A stretch of DNA of 64,000 bases from JANQTF01 sp041741415 (GCA_041741415.1 JBGSKC010000035.1:1-64000); one strand, 5' to 3'. Shown: positions 52,415 to 61,655, numbered from the stretch's first letter. Numbers and translations are program-made. The notes: generated by a model from the sequence alone, not told the origin.

Positions 52415-53829
52415 GCAGCACCACCGGGTTGAAAAAGGCCATGGGATCCCGGGACCTTTTTCTGTTTTACATCACCCTGGTAGCTTCTATCCGGTCCAGC
52501 ACCATGGCCACCCAAATGGGAGCCAGCATTCTGGTACTGTGGGTGCTGAGTTATGTTTTCTACATGGCCCCGCTCGGTGCCGCCGTCTCGGAACTCACAG
52601 ACCGCTATCCCGAAGAAGGCGGCATTTATGTCTGGACCAAAAAGGCCTTTGGCGATTTCCATGGTTTCATGAGCGCCTGGTTCTACTGGACTTCCAACCT
52701 CGTGTATTTTCCTGCTGCCCTGCTTTTCGTTGCCAGCAACATGGCCCTGATCTTCCCTGGCCTGCAGGGGCTTGCAGATAGTGCCTGGTTTTTAGCAGGG
52801 CTATCCATCGCCATGCTTTTGGTGGTAAGCGTGCTGAACATTGTGGGCATGGACATCGCCAAATTGTTTCACAACGTCGGGGCATATGGTGGTTTCTGGG
52901 TGCCTGCAGCTGTGATCATCCTGCTCGGCGTAGCCTCCTGGTGGGTTTTTGGCTCCGCCACCGATTTTTCTGCCGGCTCTCTGCTGCCCACTATCTCCAA
53001 CTGGGAGGAAATGGCGTTGCTTTCAGTCATGATGTATTCCTATGCGGGATTTGAGGCCCCTTCTCTGATGAGCGACGAGATCGACAATCCGAAGCGAAAC
53101 ATTCCCAGGGCCCTCTTCCGGTCGTCGTCCACCATGACCTTCACCTACCTGCTCATTTCCCTCAGCATTCTGGCCATCATTCCTGCTGCGGAACTAACGG
53201 GCCTGCAAGGCGTGGCAGACAGCATTTCGGTGGCGGGAACAAGGCTGCTTGGCGAATTTTGGGGAAAGGTCACTGCCGTCGTCATTTTGATCGGACTGGT
53301 GTTTTCCGGCGTGGGTGGCGTTTCCTCGTGGCTGGCGGCCTCCTCCCGCCTGCCGTTTGTAATCGGCATAGACTCGTACCTGCCCCCTGCTTTCGCAAAG
53401 CTTCACCCACGTTTTCACACGCCTTATGTTGCTTTAATTGTCATTACCCTTCTCACGATTGGGTTTATTATCCTGGGTAGCCTTGGTAAAAAAGCAGAGC
53501 AAGCCTATACGATCTTCGTGAGCCTGGAAATGACAGTCTTTTTCATTCCCTATTTTTACCTTTTCGCCAGCCTCATTCGCCTCAAAAGGCAGGTGGGAGA
53601 GTCGCCAGGCTTTCGCATCCCCGGCGGAACCGTTGGCGTAGTGCTTGTGGGCGCCCTTGGCTTGCTGATGGTTGGGCTCGTCTTTTTTCTGGCTTTTATG
53701 CCTGGTGATGAGGTAGAAAACAAAACCTATTTCTTTACCTCTGTTCTCGGAGTTTTTGCAGCAAATGCCTTGTTGGGCATGGGCTTGTTCTGGGCAGGGA
53801 AAAGGAAAAAAGATAAAATTTCCAACTAG
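52411..53829 (+). CDS. APC-superfamily amino acid permease
   Basis: 472 residues with about twelve membrane segments. The APC signatures are ELTDRYPEEGGIYVWTKKAFG, seen as YPEEGGIYVWTKKAFG, near the first helices, and MMYSYAGFEAPSLMSDEIDNP with family-type EIxNP (Asp in place of Lys). It would carry amino acids or related amines across the inner membrane, probably by proton symport or exchange. It is coupled to the DinB gene by an ATGA overlap, which suggests related roles, for example handling of a thiol or amine compound. Confidence 0.93.
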   Translation: MSSTTGLKKAMGSRDLFLFYITLVASIRSSTMATQMGASILVLWVLSYVFYMAPLGAAVSELTDRYPEEGGIYVWTKKAFGDFHGFMSAWFYWTSNLVYFPAALLFVASNMALIFPGLQGLADSAWFLAGLSIAMLLVVSVLNIVGMDIAKLFHNVGAYGGFWVPAAVIILLGVASWWVFGSATDFSAGSLLPTISNWEEMALLSVMMYSYAGFEAPSLMSDEIDNPKRNIPRALFRSSSTMTFTYLLISLSILAIIPAAELTGLQGVADSISVAGTRLLGEFWGKVTAVVILIGLVFSGVGGVSSWLAASSRLPFVIGIDSYLPPAFAKLHPRFHTPYVALIVITLLTIGFIILGSLGKKAEQAYTIFVSLEMTVFFIPYFYLFASLIRLKRQVGESPGFRIPGGTVGVVLVGALGLLMVGLVFFLAFMPGDEVENKTYFFTSVLGVFAANALLGMGLFWAGKRKKDKISN

Positions 53830-53931
53830 CCTGCAAGGATTGACAGTCAACCAATTCTAATCTTTCTCTGCGACCAGAGAGCGCATCTTCCGTGCTTTTC
53901 CGTATATTGAAGACACTGTTCGAAAAGGAGT

Positions 53932-54561
53932 ATGAAGAACGCATTATTGGAGCCCATCCTGGCTTCGCCCAATTTCCCTGCCCTGCTGGATGCCCTTCAA
54001 TCCGAATGGGAAAATGAGCAAAAGCGGCGTCATGAATTTTGGGCAGGGGTAGATGAAAACAAAAAAGCAGAGTTTGTGCTCGGAGAAGTGATTTATCATT
54101 CTCCGGTGTATGGCCGCCATTGGATGACCTCCTCCAACCTTTGCGAATCCCTTCTTCCTTTTGTCAGGAAAAACAAACTCGGCAGGGTCGGCTTCGAAAA
54201 GGTCATGATCCGCCTCACCCGCAACGACTACGAGCCGGATGTTTGCTTCTGGACCAGCGAAAAAGCCCGCTCCTTTCGAAACATGCAATCGGCCTTCCCC
54301 GCACCTGATATGATCGTGGAGATTGTATCTTCCTCCACGGAGCACCGCGACAGGGGCATCAAATTCCTTGACTATCAGCAGCATGGTGTGCAGGAATACT
54401 GGATCGTGGATCCCGAGCGCGAAACAGTGGAGCAATACCTCCTCGAGGGAGGCAGCTACCGCCTGGCAGTCAAGATTCACGAAGGCAGCATTCGCTCCCA
54501 GGTGATTCAGGGGTTTGAGATTGGGCTTGCAGACCTGTTTTCCTGGGAATCAGAGGATTAA
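53932..54561 (+). CDS. Uma2-family (PD-(D/E)XK) nuclease-like protein
   Basis: 209 residues. The PD-(D/E)XK core is seen as EPDVCFW, then PDMIVEIVS with EIVSSSTEHRDRGIKFLDYQ following, and QEYWIVDPE. Uma2 (DUF820) proteins are common in cyanobacteria and in some Bacteroidota, often in many copies, and their function is unproven. An AAGGAG site lies two bases before the ATG. Its stop is two bases from the stop of convergent alaS. Confidence 0.9.
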   Translation: MKNALLEPILASPNFPALLDALQSEWENEQKRRHEFWAGVDENKKAEFVLGEVIYHSPVYGRHWMTSSNLCESLLPFVRKNKLGRVGFEKVMIRLTRNDYEPDVCFWTSEKARSFRNMQSAFPAPDMIVEIVSSSTEHRDRGIKFLDYQQHGVQEYWIVDPERETVEQYLLEGGSYRLAVKIHEGSIRSQVIQGFEIGLADLFSWESED

Positions 54562-54563
54562 TC

Positions 54564-57191
54564 TTAGCTCAGCATTCCTTCCACGGATTTCACGGCAGCT
54601 TCCAGCCCGGCAGGATTTTTTCCGCCCGCAGTGGCATAGAAAGGTTGCCCGCCGCCGCCACCCTGAATGTGCTTCGCCAGTTCGCGGATCATCTGCCCGG
54701 CGTTGAAGCGGTTTGTGGCTGCAAGGTCATCGGAGAAAATCAGGCTCAGCATGGCCTTGTCGGCAATGGTAGCCCCAAGGAGAATCACTGCATTCGAAGC
54801 CGACTGCTTCAGCTCAAAGCTCAGTTGCTTGAGGTCATCGGCAGAGCTGAGATCTACCACGGCCCTGACCAGGGTAACGTCGCCAATTTGCTCAGCATTC
54901 TCCAGCAGGGAGGTTCTCAGGCGGGCTACTTTTTCGCCAACGAGCCTGGCCAATTCTTTTTCAAGTTCCCGCATTCTGGCAGCGAGATCTTCCACAGCCT
55001 TTACTGGCTCCCTGGTCGATTTGAGGGTTTCTGCAATGGTGTCGAGCTGAGCAGCGCGCTGCCTGAAGTCGGCAATTGCCGCAGAACCGGTGAGGGCTTC
55101 AACCCTCCGGATTCCCGCTGCCACTGAACCTTCGGAGGAGAAAGTAAACAGGCGAATTTTGGCAGTGTTGGAAACGTGGGTGCCACCGCACAATTCTACG
55201 CTGAAGGCTGGATCGAACACGATGGTCCGCACGACCTCCCCGTATTTTTCGCCAAACAGGGCCATGGCTCCCATGGCTTTGGCCTCGGCAATAGGAATGC
55301 CGCGGTATTCAGTTAGCGAAACATCAGCAGCAATCTTTTCATTCACGATTTCTTCCACCTTCGCCAATTCTTCGGAGGAGACTTTGGCGAAATGCGAGAA
55401 GTCGAACCGCAGAAGCTGATCGGAAACGAGCGAGCCGCGCTGCTCAACGTGAGTGCCGAGCACCTGGCGCAGTGCCGCGTGCATGAGGTGAGTGGCGCTG
55501 TGGTTGGCCGAGATATCAGCGCGGCGGGTGCCGTTGACCTGGGCGAGCCAGCTTCCGGAGGCATCTTCGGGCAGGCGATCAACAAGGTGGATGATCAGCT
55601 CATTTTCGCGCTGGGTGTCCAGCACCTGCAGCACAACTTCCCCCTGGGTAAGGGTTCCTGTGTCGCCGATCTGGCCGCCGGATTCTGCATAAAAAGGCGT
55701 TTCGGCCAGCACCACCTGATAGACTTCCTTTTGCTGGGATTTCACCGTGCGAAACTGGAGGATTTCCGTTTCGAGCCGGAGGAGGTCATACCCCCTGAAA
55801 AGGGGCAGGTCTTTGGTGGGTTTCACCACCACCCAGTCGCCTGCCGCCACCTGAGTCGCCTGGCGGGAGCGGGTTTTCTGGGCTTGTAATTCGGCTTCAA
55901 AACCTTCCATGTCCACTTCCAGGCTGCGCTCACGGGCCATGAGCTGGGTGAGGTCGACGGGAAAACCGAAGGTATCGTAGAGTTTGAAGGCGAACGGGCC
56001 TTCGATGCGATGGAGGCCCGGATGCTCGGAAAGGTACTCCTCAAACATACGGGTACCGCTGTCGAGCTTGCGAAGGAAACCTTTTTCTTCTTCTTCGATG
56101 ATGCGGGCGACGAATGTTTGCTGGGCCTTTACCTCTGGAAACACACCATCATATTCAACAGCGAGGAGGGCAACCAGCTCAAATAAGAAGGGCTCCTGGA
56201 TTCCGAGAGCCGAGTAGGCATAGCGGGACGCGCGGCGAAGAATGCGGCGAATGACGTAACCTGCGCCGGTGTTGGAAGGAATCTGACCATCGGCAATGGT
56301 GAAAACAATGGCCCTGATATGGTCCATCACAACGCGCATGGCCACTTGCTGCGCTTGGGTGGCGGATTCGTATTGAATGCCTGTTTTGACCTCCAGGAAT
56401 TGACGCAGGCGCAGAAATAGGTCGATGTCGTAGGTAGATTGCTTCCCTTGCAGAGCCATGGCGAGGCGTTCGAAGCCCATGCCTGTATCCACGTGTTTGC
56501 TGGGAAGCTCGTAGAGTTTGGTGTCGGTGCGGCGCTCGTACTGGATAAAGACGAGGTTCCAGATTTCGACCACTTGCGGGTGGTCACGGTTCACGAGCTG
56601 TTCGCCGGGGAGAGCCTGGCGCTCCTGGTCTGGGCGCAGGTCCACATGGATTTCAGAGCAAGGGCCAGCGGGGCCTGTGTCGCCCATTTCCCAGAAATTA
56701 TCTTTCTTTCCTGAGCGGATGATTCGGTTTGCGGGAAGAAATTGCTTCCACAGATTTTCCGCTTCCAGATCAGGTCCAAGTCCGTCGGTGTTATCGCCTG
56801 CAAAAACAGTTGCATAAAGCCGATCTTCTGGAAGGCCGTATTCTTTCGTGAGAAGTTCCCATGCCCAGGAAATAGAATCCTCCTTGTAGTAGTCTCCAAA
56901 GGACCAATTTCCAAGCATTTCAAACATGGTGTGGTGGTAGGTATCATGCCCTACTTCCTCCAGGTCGTTGTGCTTTCCAGAAACCCTGAGACATTTCTGC
57001 GTATCCGCAATTCTGGGGCTGGAAGGGGCTTTCAGGCCCAGAAAACTGTCTTTAAACTGGTTCATCCCCGCATTGGTGAACATGAGCGTGGGATCATTCT
57101 GCACGACTATCGGCGCAGAGGGCACGATTTGGTGCAGTTTTTGGGAGAAGAAATCCAGGAAGGTTTTGCGAATGTCTCGGGAAGATTTCAT
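54564..57191 (-). CDS. alaS: Alanyl-tRNA synthetase
   Basis: 875 residues, full length. The class II aminoacylation core begins with FLDFFSQKLHQIVPSAP and has FTNAGMNQFKDSFLG. The editing domain zinc ligands are HSATH (about residue 565) and CGGTHVSNT (about 665). The C-terminal Gly-rich segment GGGGGQPFYATAGG ends the DHHA1 domain. It charges tRNA-Ala and edits mischarged Ser and Gly. A TTG-N19-TAGTTTTG promoter lies about 85 bp upstream, interlocked with that of the M23 gene. Confidence 0.98.
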   Translation of the reverse strand: MKSSRDIRKTFLDFFSQKLHQIVPSAPIVVQNDPTLMFTNAGMNQFKDSFLGLKAPSSPRIADTQKCLRVSGKHNDLEEVGHDTYHHTMFEMLGNWSFGDYYKEDSISWAWELLTKEYGLPEDRLYATVFAGDNTDGLGPDLEAENLWKQFLPANRIIRSGKKDNFWEMGDTGPAGPCSEIHVDLRPDQERQALPGEQLVNRDHPQVVEIWNLVFIQYERRTDTKLYELPSKHVDTGMGFERLAMALQGKQSTYDIDLFLRLRQFLEVKTGIQYESATQAQQVAMRVVMDHIRAIVFTIADGQIPSNTGAGYVIRRILRRASRYAYSALGIQEPFLFELVALLAVEYDGVFPEVKAQQTFVARIIEEEEKGFLRKLDSGTRMFEEYLSEHPGLHRIEGPFAFKLYDTFGFPVDLTQLMARERSLEVDMEGFEAELQAQKTRSRQATQVAAGDWVVVKPTKDLPLFRGYDLLRLETEILQFRTVKSQQKEVYQVVLAETPFYAESGGQIGDTGTLTQGEVVLQVLDTQRENELIIHLVDRLPEDASGSWLAQVNGTRRADISANHSATHLMHAALRQVLGTHVEQRGSLVSDQLLRFDFSHFAKVSSEELAKVEEIVNEKIAADVSLTEYRGIPIAEAKAMGAMALFGEKYGEVVRTIVFDPAFSVELCGGTHVSNTAKIRLFTFSSEGSVAAGIRRVEALTGSAAIADFRQRAAQLDTIAETLKSTREPVKAVEDLAARMRELEKELARLVGEKVARLRTSLLENAEQIGDVTLVRAVVDLSSADDLKQLSFELKQSASNAVILLGATIADKAMLSLIFSDDLAATNRFNAGQMIRELAKHIQGGGGGQPFYATAGGKNPAGLEAAVKSVEGMLS

Positions 57192-57237
57192 TTGATTCTT
57201 CAGCCTTTTTTAAGAGGTTGGAGGAAAGGAAGTTGTA

Positions 57238-57271
57238 TTTGTTTTCTTTCCTGAAATTTTTGTTACATTTG
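57238..57271 (+). promoter_or_regulatory. Promoter of the M23 peptidase gene
   Basis: TTTG (57238-57241), 22 nt spacing, TACATTTG (57264-57271). This is a full match to the Bacteroidota consensus. The leader to ATG 57383 would be about 105 nt. Confidence 0.7.
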
Positions 57272-57275
57272 TCAG

Positions 57276-57305
57276 CAAAACTAGCCAGGAAAACAACACG
57301 CTCAA
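57276..57305 (-). promoter_or_regulatory. Promoter of alaS
   Basis: On the minus strand TTG (57305-57303), 19 nt spacing, TAGTTTTG (57283-57276). Full match to consensus. It faces the M23 promoter, and the two -7 boxes are only four bases apart. Confidence 0.7.
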
Positions 57306-57382
57306 CAACGACCTCGTTTTTTCTCCAACCCTTGCACACGTTCGAAATTCCCGAGGATTTGCTTCACTAATCCCCTGTCGGT

Positions 57383-58333
57383 ATGGCAAAACGGTTACGG
57401 TATTATTACGACGAAGAAAGCTGCACCTTTCAGGAAGAAAAAATTACACCGAAGTCCGCATTGAAGACTGTCCTGTCTCATGTGTCTGTCTCCGGTCTCC
57501 TTGCCTGTGTTGGCATGGCTGTTTACTTCTTCCTTTACGACGACCCTAAGTCGTCCTACCTGAAAACTCAAAACCTGGAACTGGAGTCCAAGATTTCCTC
57601 TCTCAACGACGAAATGCTTGCTCTGGAACAAAAGATCGATCAGCTTCACCTCGAAGACAATCGGTTTTATCGCTCTCTCATGAATGCCGAGCCCATCGAT
57701 GATGGCAACTGGAACGGCGGTGTAGGGGGTGCTGTTTCTGAGCCCGGAGAGCCCGAAGTGCTCACCGAAGCCGAGCAGCGCATGGAGCGTCTCTCCAACA
57801 AGGTCGAAATTCAGAACCAAAGCTACGCTTACCTTTTCGACCGAATTAACCAGAACAAAGATTACCTCCGCCACCTCCCCGCTGTAAAACCTGTTTCAGG
57901 TGAAGTAATTTCTGGTTTCGGTATGAGGATGCACCCCATCAAAGCCATTCGCAAAATGCACACCGGCATCGACTTCACTGCCAACCACAATACCCCGGTT
58001 CATGCTGCTGGTGACGGGATTGTGCGCCTGGCCGGTCAAAGCAGAGGCGGGTACGGTGTTCAGGTCGAAGTGGACCATGGTGGATACGGATACATCACCA
58101 AATATGCTCACCTGGCCAGCACCGTGGTGCAACAGGGCGAGCACGTCAAGCGCGGCCAGATCATTGGTTATTCTGGTAGCACGGGTCTCTCCAAAGGACC
58201 ACACCTTCACTATGAGGTGATCAAAGACGGTCAGAAAATTGACCCTATCGACTACTTCTACGGAGACCAAACCCCTGAAGAGTACGTCAAGCTCCGGGAA
58301 GCCGCCAAGATGGACAACGAGTCAATGGACTGA
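57383..58333 (+). CDS. Membrane-anchored M23 (LytM) peptidase
   Basis: 316 residues. A short cytoplasmic N-terminus, one membrane helix (about 32-50), a coiled coil (about 55-90) and an M23 domain (about 180-290). The zinc ligands and catalytic residues are in MHPIKAIRKMHTGIDF (HxxxD form) and PHLHYEV (about 272-276). It should cleave peptidoglycan cross-bridges or activate amidases in the periplasm during growth or division. The following MerR gene starts 13 bp after its stop and may share the transcript. Confidence 0.93.
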   Translation: MAKRLRYYYDEESCTFQEEKITPKSALKTVLSHVSVSGLLACVGMAVYFFLYDDPKSSYLKTQNLELESKISSLNDEMLALEQKIDQLHLEDNRFYRSLMNAEPIDDGNWNGGVGGAVSEPGEPEVLTEAEQRMERLSNKVEIQNQSYAYLFDRINQNKDYLRHLPAVKPVSGEVISGFGMRMHPIKAIRKMHTGIDFTANHNTPVHAAGDGIVRLAGQSRGGYGVQVEVDHGGYGYITKYAHLASTVVQQGEHVKRGQIIGYSGSTGLSKGPHLHYEVIKDGQKIDPIDYFYGDQTPEEYVKLREAAKMDNESMD

Positions 58334-58346
58334 TGTCCTCCTGATT

Positions 58347-58676
58347 GTGGAAGCGGAAGACATAAAAAAACAATACTATACAATCGGAGAAGTGGCCAGA
58401 GAATTGGATCTGACCACTTCTCTGATTCGTTTTTGGGAAACCGAATTCCGGGAAATTGCCCCCCGGAAAAATCGCAAAGGCAACCGCGTGTATACCCCCA
58501 AAGACATTGATACCCTGCGCAAAATCCGCTACCTGCTTAAGGAGCAAAAATACACCATTAAAGGGGCGAAAGATCGCATGCGAACCGACCAGGAAAGCAT
58601 CGAAGAGGAAATCCTCACCAAAGAAACCCTGCAAAAGTTGAAATCCTTTTTGTTGGAATTGCGGGAAACTTTGTAA
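58347..58676 (+). CDS. MerR-family transcriptional regulator
   Basis: 109 residues from GTG 58347; the in-frame part upstream lies inside the M23 gene. The winged helix-turn-helix is YYTIGEVARELDLTTSLIRFWETEF region (about 10-35), given here as YTIGEVARELDLTTSLIRF, followed by KNRKGNRVYTPKDIDTLRKI and a C-terminal coiled coil. There is no Cys-rich metal site or drug-binding domain, so it is of the short MerR/MlrA-like kind common next to M23 genes in Bacteroidota. The TAA stop is part of the tRNA-Pro promoter. Confidence 0.88.
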   Translation: MEAEDIKKQYYTIGEVARELDLTTSLIRFWETEFREIAPRKNRKGNRVYTPKDIDTLRKIRYLLKEQKYTIKGAKDRMRTDQESIEEEILTKETLQKLKSFLLELRETL

Positions 58677-58681
58677 GTTTG
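58653..58681 (+). promoter_or_regulatory. Promoter of tRNA-Pro overlapping the merR stop
   Basis: TTG (58653-58655), 18 nt spacing, TAAGTTTG (58674-58681). The TAA of the -7 box is the stop codon of the MerR gene. Mature tRNA begins 23 bases downstream. Confidence 0.65.
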
Positions 58682-58704
58682 TGCCCTCACTGAATAAATG
58701 AGCT

Positions 58705-58779
58705 CGGGATGTAGCTCAGCCCGGTTAGAGTACTCGTCTGGGGGGCGAGGGGCCGGCAGTTCGAATCTGCCCATCCCGA
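58705..58779 (+). tRNA. tRNA-Pro (anticodon GGG)
   Basis: All stems can be drawn: acceptor CGGGATG/CATCCCG with discriminator A, D stem GCTC/GAGT, anticodon stem CTCGT/GCGAG with loop CTGGGGG (anticodon GGG), T stem GGCAG/CTGCC with loop TTCGAAT. A C1-G72 end is typical for bacterial tRNA-Pro. CCA is not encoded. It reads CCC and CCU codons. Confidence 0.96.
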
Positions 58780-58786
58780 CGTTTCA

Positions 58787-58817
58787 ATGGCCGCCTTTTC
58801 AGGCGGCCATTTTTTTT
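58787..58817 (+). terminator. Terminator of tRNA-Pro
   Basis: ATGGCCGCC (58787-58795), loop of six, GGCGGCCAT (58802-58810), then seven or more T. Nine-base-pair perfect stem on the plus strand. Confidence 0.92.
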
Positions 58818-58825
58818 CCGGATTT

Positions 58826-60043
58826 TTACGCCCGCTCCAGCACCACTGCGTAGCCTTGGCCTACACCCACGCACATGGTAACCAGCGCATAGCGAAGCTG
58901 CTTCTCCTGGAGTTCAAGAGCTGCAGTATGCAATATCCTCGTTCCTGACATTCCCAGTGGGTGCCCAAGGGCAATCGCTCCTCCATTTGGGTTAAGGCGC
59001 GGATCCTCTGGCTCCAGGCCCCATGCGTGCAGACAAGCCAATACCTGTGCAGCAAAAGCTTCATTCAATTCAATGATGTCCATATCATCCAGCCGAAGCC
59101 CGGCCTGCTTCAGCGCCAGCTCTGATGCCGGCACCGGCCCCATGCCCATGTATTTCGGCTCCACCCCGGCCACTCCGGCTGCAACGATGCGCGCCAAAGG
59201 CCGCAGGCGATGCGCACGGATGGCTTCTTCGGAAGCAACTATCGACATTATGGCGCCATCATTGAGGCCGGAAGCATTCCCTGCTGTTACCGTTCCCCCA
59301 TGTTCTGGACTCCGAAAGGCAGGGCGAAGCCGGGAAAGACCCTCCAGGGTCGTGCCTGGCTTGATGAACTCATCCTGATCCACCACCAGGTCTTCGCCTT
59401 TTTTCTGGGCAATCCGAACGGGTACTATTTCTGCCGCCAGGCGGCCACGAGCCTGAGCATCAGCAGCTTTCCTCTGCGATTGATAAGCAAAGGCATCCTG
59501 AGCTTCGCGTGAAATGGAGAAACGCCGGGCGAGGTTCTCGGCTGTTTCGCCCATCGATTCGGTGCCATACAACGATTTCATCCGCGGGTTGATAAAACGC
59601 CAGCCAAAACTGCTGTCATGCATTTCAGCATCGCGCCCGAATGGTTGTGAAGCTTTTGAAATGACCCATGGACCGCGGGTCATGTGCTCCACCCCGCCCG
59701 CAAAAAACAGGTTGCCGTCCCCGGCGAGAATGGCGCGCCGCGCTTGATTCACTGCGGCCATCCCCGACGAGCAAAGCCGGTTGACAGTCTCTCCCGGCAC
59801 CGACCAGGGCAGCCCCGCCAGCAAGCTGCACATCCTGGCTACGTTTCGGTTGTCTTCTCCCGCCTGATTGGCACACCCCATGATCAGATCGTCGATGGCA
59901 TCAGGAGGCAGGTCTGGATGACGTTGCAACAGGGCCTGGATGGGAAGGGCTCCGAGGTCGTCGGCACGAACAGCAGCCAGACTGCCGGCAAAATTGCCGA
60001 TCGGAGTGCGGACCGCATCAATCAGGTAGGCAGTAGTGGGCAT
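58826..60043 (-). CDS. pcaF: 3-oxoadipyl-CoA thiolase-type acetyl-CoA acyltransferase
   Basis: 405 residues. Catalytic residues: Cys in NRLCSSGMAAV (about 92), His in GGAIALGHPLG and Cys in TMCVGVGQG. The segments CANQAGEDNRNVARM and FINPRMKSLYGTESMGETAEN are characteristic of the 3-oxoadipyl-CoA thiolase branch (PcaF/PaaJ), which cuts 3-oxoadipyl-CoA to succinyl-CoA and acetyl-CoA in aromatic degradation. No other pca or paa gene is nearby, so a broader beta-oxidation role is possible. Confidence 0.88.
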   Translation of the reverse strand: MPTTAYLIDAVRTPIGNFAGSLAAVRADDLGALPIQALLQRHPDLPPDAIDDLIMGCANQAGEDNRNVARMCSLLAGLPWSVPGETVNRLCSSGMAAVNQARRAILAGDGNLFFAGGVEHMTRGPWVISKASQPFGRDAEMHDSSFGWRFINPRMKSLYGTESMGETAENLARRFSISREAQDAFAYQSQRKAADAQARGRLAAEIVPVRIAQKKGEDLVVDQDEFIKPGTTLEGLSRLRPAFRSPEHGGTVTAGNASGLNDGAIMSIVASEEAIRAHRLRPLARIVAAGVAGVEPKYMGMGPVPASELALKQAGLRLDDMDIIELNEAFAAQVLACLHAWGLEPEDPRLNPNGGAIALGHPLGMSGTRILHTAALELQEKQLRYALVTMCVGVGQGYAVVLERA

Positions 60044-60380
60044 AGGCTAGGGTGTGGAATGGTGAAATACAACTGAAAACAAGCCGTAAGCTTGAAAATA
60101 CTGGTTGCGAATAGAGGGCAAAATACAGCAGAACTTTGGGCTTCCAATGGAGCCGGGTGGGTTAGTCAGATCCTTCTCATGAAAAATGATAAACAAGACA
60201 GATACAAAACACTGGCCCCGAAAATGGAGGAGGGAGGCCTTGGCTCAAAACCGAAGTAAAAATCCTACGTCTTCCCGGTATTCATTCGCCACGTTTAACA
60301 TAGGAAAACCCACATCTCAAAACTTTCTGTCCTTGGACCCTGTTATTACCCCGTTCCCTTTCACCAAGCTCGGCAGCGTT
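60044..60380. other. Divergent intergenic region between the thiolase and ispH
   Basis: 337 bp. The ispH frame is open through much of it (from 60186), but the translated extension shows no family similarity. No exact TAnnTTTG box was seen. Confidence 0.4.
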
Positions 60381-61655
60381 ATGCGCAAGTATCAGTCTCG
60401 CAATTTCAAAAAGGAATACAACCTTGGTCAGTACGCCCAGTTGTATCGCAACAGTATTTTCTCTTTGTTGAAGGAAAGCCGTCGTGGCCATGAGATGGAA
60501 CCGTTTTCGCTCGACTTTGGGCCAGTGGTATTTCATGTGGCCCGGCACTTTGGTTTTTGCAAAGGAGTGGAAAATGCCATTGAGGTGGCCTATGAAACCC
60601 TGGCCCAGCATCCCGATCGCAGCGTGTTCATGATCAGCGAGCTCATTCATAATTCCTTCGTGAATGATGACCTGACGGCTCGCGGTCTGCGCTTTCTCAA
60701 AACCGCTCAAGGTGAGCAGTTGGTGCCATGGGAAGAAGTAGGTCCCAATGACATTGTCATCACACCTGCATTTGGCGCCACCCGTGAAGACAAGGCTAAG
60801 CTGGAAGAGCGTGGCGTAGAACTGGCCCCCTGGAATGCAACCTGCCGGTTCGTTGAAAATGTATGGTTCCGTGCCAGAGAGCTTGGTGAACAGGGGTATA
60901 CCATCATTGTTCACGGAAAATTTCGCCACGAGGAAACCCTAGCCACCCTTTCCCATAGCCGGGTCTATGCACCCACTTTGGTAGTCAAAGACATGGCAGA
61001 GGCTGCTATCCTGGCCGATGTGATGCGCGGAACAGAGACCATGGAGCGCTTCCAGGCGGTGTTTGGGATGAAGGTTTCGCCAGGGTTCAACCCCGAAAAA
61101 GACCTCCGGCGCGTGGCGGTGGTGAACCAAACCACGATGCTGGCTTCCGAAACTGCAGACATCGCCGACTTTTTCCGGACAATCATGATTGAGCGGTTTG
61201 GTGAAGCTGAGGTGGATAATCATATTGCCAACACCCGCGACACCCTTTGCTATGCCACTAAAAACAACCAGCACGCAACGTTAGAACTTCTGGAGCAGCC
61301 AGCCGACATTGCCATTGTGATCGGGGGCCGCAACAGCTCCAACACTTCTCACCTGGTGGAATTATGCGAGGCAAAGCTGCCAACCTATTTCATTGCCTCT
61401 GAACGGGATATCCTATCTGCGCGGGAAATTCTTCATTACGACTTTCATACCCAAACCGAGCGCCTGGTGGCCGATTATTTACCTGGCCGCCAGCCAGCGC
61501 ATATTCTCATCACATCCGGAGCCTCCTGCCCGGATGCAATCGTAGAGCGCGTCTTGCTGAAATTGACCCGGTACTTTGACCAGACCCGCGACCTGGAGGC
61601 CGTTCTCACACCCTGGCGTGAACAGGAAAAAGAAAGCAGGGTACAGATATCCTGA
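60381..61655 (+). CDS. ispH: 4-hydroxy-3-methylbut-2-enyl diphosphate reductase, plant/cyanobacterial-type
   Basis: 424 residues from ATG 60381. The [4Fe-4S] cysteines are in ARHFGFCKGVENAIEV, APWNATCRFVENVW and DTLCYATKNNQ. HGKFRHEETLATLSHS, FNPEKDLRRVAVVNQTTML and GGRNSSNTSHL match the longer IspH form of plants and cyanobacteria rather than the ~316-residue E. coli form, including an N-terminal extension (RNFKKEYNLGQYAQLYRNS). It makes IPP and DMAPP in the MEP pathway. Confidence 0.93.
   Translation: MRKYQSRNFKKEYNLGQYAQLYRNSIFSLLKESRRGHEMEPFSLDFGPVVFHVARHFGFCKGVENAIEVAYETLAQHPDRSVFMISELIHNSFVNDDLTARGLRFLKTAQGEQLVPWEEVGPNDIVITPAFGATREDKAKLEERGVELAPWNATCRFVENVWFRARELGEQGYTIIVHGKFRHEETLATLSHSRVYAPTLVVKDMAEAAILADVMRGTETMERFQAVFGMKVSPGFNPEKDLRRVAVVNQTTMLASETADIADFFRTIMIERFGEAEVDNHIANTRDTLCYATKNNQHATLELLEQPADIAIVIGGRNSSNTSHLVELCEAKLPTYFIASERDILSAREILHYDFHTQTERLVADYLPGRQPAHILITSGASCPDAIVERVLLKLTRYFDQTRDLEAVLTPWREQEKESRVQIS

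Noticed and set aside
53830..53931. Terminator between the APC permease and Uma2 genes
   Set aside because: Only a five- to six-base stem (CTCTG/CAGAG) without a U-run is visible.
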